In this document: positions 11,032-12,350 of the stretch, in pieces
Numbering within the stretch: position 1 is the first letter of the stretch
Layout of the letters: each line of letters starts with the position of its first letter
Origin: CBDCWQ01 sp965223435
Lineage (GTDB): Bacteria; Myxococcota; Kuafuiibacteriia; Kuafuiibacteriales; Kuafuiibacteriaceae
NCBI GenBank assembly: GCA_965223435.1
Contig: CBDCWQ010000010.1
Coordinates: forward strand, 1-12,350
Direction: 5' to 3'
DNA length: 12,350 nt
The notes under the pieces: model-generated
Seen by the model: the letters and a program-made list of their open reading frames with translations, nothing else
Told to the model about the DNA's origin: nothing
The model's database searches: none
Made by a program: the position numbers and the translations under genes

Positions 11032-11049
11032 TGCAACACCTGCAACACC
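11032..11049 (+). repeat. Tandem TGCAACACC pair
   Basis: Two perfect head-to-tail copies of TGCAACACC. Related TGCAACA/TGTTGCA copies occur at about 10851 and 10877. Possible protein-binding iterons or a recombination end. Confidence 0.5.
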
Positions 11050-11260
11050 GAAAACGACTACAGCCTAAAAGGGTCTTTCCAATTGAAATCCTTAAAACGC
11101 CCATCAAATTGCAGTATTCGAGGTCGGTCCACGTCCATTAGATTGCATCCAAGAAAGTGTTTCACGCGACCGGTTTTGGGTTCGATCCAGGCGGGGGTAA
11201 GTGAATCCGGGGCCGCTGTGGGTGGAATTTTATGTGCTACAAGTTAGACTCCTAAAACTC
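11050..11260 (+). other. Upstream region of the Sel1 gene
   Basis: No gene seen. Base composition is visibly more AT-rich than to the left. GGGTTCGATCC at about 11178 resembles a tRNA T arm but has no partner acceptor, D arm or anticodon arm. Confidence 0.35.
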
Positions 11261-12103
11261 ATGTCGTCGCGCCGTCATGAATTGCTCGCCAACGCTCGAA
11301 CAGGTGATCCTGAAGCCCAGTATGAGCTTGCATGTGACTACGATTTCGATCCGCCAAAGGACCGACGGCGCGCCATACGGTGGTATCGCCGCGCTGCTGA
11401 ACAGGGACACGCGGAGGCACAAAATCTCTTGGCCGAATGTTTGCGTGATGGGGCTGGCGTTCGAAAATCACGAAAGGAAGCCGTTGTTTGGTTTCGCCGT
11501 GCCGCCGAACAAGGAATTGCCGATGCGCAACTCTCATTGGGATATGCTTTGTTCTACGGCAAGGGCATAGGAAAGGATCGACCCCAGGCTTTGTACTGGT
11601 ATCGCAGGGCGGCTCGGCGGGGTCATAATTCCGCACAACTTAATATCGGGCATATGTATCGCAGGGGCGATGTGGTTTCCCAGAACTGGCAACGGGCAAT
11701 CATGTGGTATCGAAAAGCCGCGGACAATGGCAACATCGCTGCCATGCATTGGCTTGGCCGTATCTATGGGGGGGAAGAGAATCACCCGGCCAATCCTTCA
11801 CAGGCCGCCCGCTGGTTAACACTGGCCGCCAATGAGGGCGATGCTCAATCACAGTGTTCTCTTGGTGTTTGTTACATCAACGGCGACGGTGTCGATCGTA
11901 ACAGCAAGCTGGGAGCATATTGGTATAGAATGGCCGCCACCCAAGGTGATGAATGGGCCTGCTATCTTTTGGGTTTGTGCTACCGTAATGGTATGGGTGT
12001 TAAACGCAATTCACGATGGGCTCGGTACTGGTTTCGTAAAGCCTCTTCGCAGGGCGTTAAGGAGGCTCGGAAGGCACTTACCGCACTTGAACGTCAAAAG
12101 TAG
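11261..12103 (+). CDS. Sel1-repeat (tetratricopeptide-like) protein
   Basis: 280 residues, nearly all Sel1-like repeats of about 36 residues, each with an AxxWYRRAAxxG-type helix and a G-x-G-V turn. About seven repeats are visible, from GDPEAQYELACDYDF through QGHAEAQNLLAECL, QGIADAQLSLGYAL, RGHNSAQLNIGHMY, NGNIAAMHWLGRIY, EGDAQSQCSLGVCY and QGDEWACYLLGLCY. Such solenoids are protein-protein interaction scaffolds. No signal peptide or catalytic domain. The ATG at 11261 directly precedes the first repeat but lacks a good Shine-Dalgarno; an in-frame GTG at 11201 behind GGGGG is the alternative and would add 20 residues. The terminator and repeats upstream separate it from the rtcB cluster, so it is probably an unrelated gene. 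Confidence 0.85.
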   Translation: MSSRRHELLANARTGDPEAQYELACDYDFDPPKDRRRAIRWYRRAAEQGHAEAQNLLAECLRDGAGVRKSRKEAVVWFRRAAEQGIADAQLSLGYALFYGKGIGKDRPQALYWYRRAARRGHNSAQLNIGHMYRRGDVVSQNWQRAIMWYRKAADNGNIAAMHWLGRIYGGEENHPANPSQAARWLTLAANEGDAQSQCSLGVCYINGDGVDRNSKLGAYWYRMAATQGDEWACYLLGLCYRNGMGVKRNSRWARYWFRKASSQGVKEARKALTALERQK

Positions 12104-12224
12104 AAGCCTGATGAGCGCCTGGCCATGTGCCTAAACCGGATGTCGGTGTGGCATGATTTGCGGCCGTGCGTGCTCCAACTTCCGACTTCCTGTTTTCGAG
12201 CTCTACGCCCTGGCGATCCGCGCC

Positions 12225-12350
12225 TCAGTCGTCTCGTGTATCCTGATGCCACGGCCCCGGTGCCGCCCAGTGTGCGGTAAAGTCTTGCTCTTCTACAATG
12301 GCTTTAGCCGGGCGGAGCAGGAAGTCTCGAAGGGGCTTTCGGATTTCGTC
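12225..12350 (-). CDS. Possible C-terminal end of a leftward gene
   Basis: An open minus-strand frame enters from the right edge and ends at TGA (12225-12227) after 41 codons. It reads plausibly (DEIRKPLRDFLLRPAKAIVE near its start). Too short to assign a family. The other frames across this stretch contain stops. Confidence 0.35.
   Translation of the reverse strand, partial: DEIRKPLRDFLLRPAKAIVEEQDFTAHWAAPGPWHQDTRDD

Noticed and set aside
11170..11200. T-arm-like GGGTTCGATCC before the Sel1 gene as a tRNA
   Set aside because: No acceptor, D or anticodon arm can be assembled around it; at most a remnant or chance match.

Overview
The window is accessory-type DNA from a moderately high-GC bacterium. 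Shine-Dalgarno sequences of the AAGGAG kind precede several genes. No tRNA encodes its 3' CCA, so a CCA-adding enzyme is presumably used. I cannot name the phylum from sequence alone. Layout: a dense tRNA array (1-3031) with an HNH endonuclease gene inside it; slipin (SPFH), rtcB and a large radical SAM gene (3304-7829); two odd tRNAs (7982-8126); a 780-residue unknown protein (8137-10479); about 780 bases of non-coding, repeat-bearing DNA with a terminator; a Sel1-repeat protein (11261-12103); and the possible C-terminal end of a leftward gene at the right edge.

The array holds 20 tRNA genes, the first cut by the window edge, broadly grouped by amino acid: Phe, Ala, Val, Ala, four Arg, Trp, Gly, Met-type, Val, four Leu, (HNH), three Ser, Ile. 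The central observation is that five of them (Val-GAC, Arg-GCG, Arg-TCG, Leu-TAA, Ser-CGA) are interrupted at the same place, inside the T loop between bases 55 and 56, by a related 57-59 nt insertion. Removing it restores a canonical TTCGA- or TTCAA-type T loop each time. The five insertions share sequence, a 5' hairpin with compensatory changes and a second helix that also covaries (GAGGT/ACCTC versus GAAGT/ACTTC), so they look like one family of tiny structured tRNA introns. They resemble neither a full group I or group II intron nor a classical bulge-helix-bulge intron.

The array is followed directly by slipin and RtcB. RtcB is an RNA ligase that joins 2',3'-cyclic phosphate (or 3'-phosphate) and 5'-OH ends. 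The inferred model is that interrupted or cleaved tRNAs from the array are sealed by RtcB, with the radical SAM protein and the 780-residue protein as candidate partners. No obvious RNA endonuclease is visible; the unknown protein or the intron RNA itself are the places to look.

Other oddities: all four Leu tRNAs have short (class I) variable loops although the Ser tRNAs keep the long arm; four copies of an 68-84 bp hairpin repeat lie between tRNAs, two of them as inverted repeats around the CAT tRNA; slipin and rtcB share an upstream motif with fixed spacing; and the two downstream tRNAs carry G at T-loop position 55, one with a 6-nt anticodon loop.
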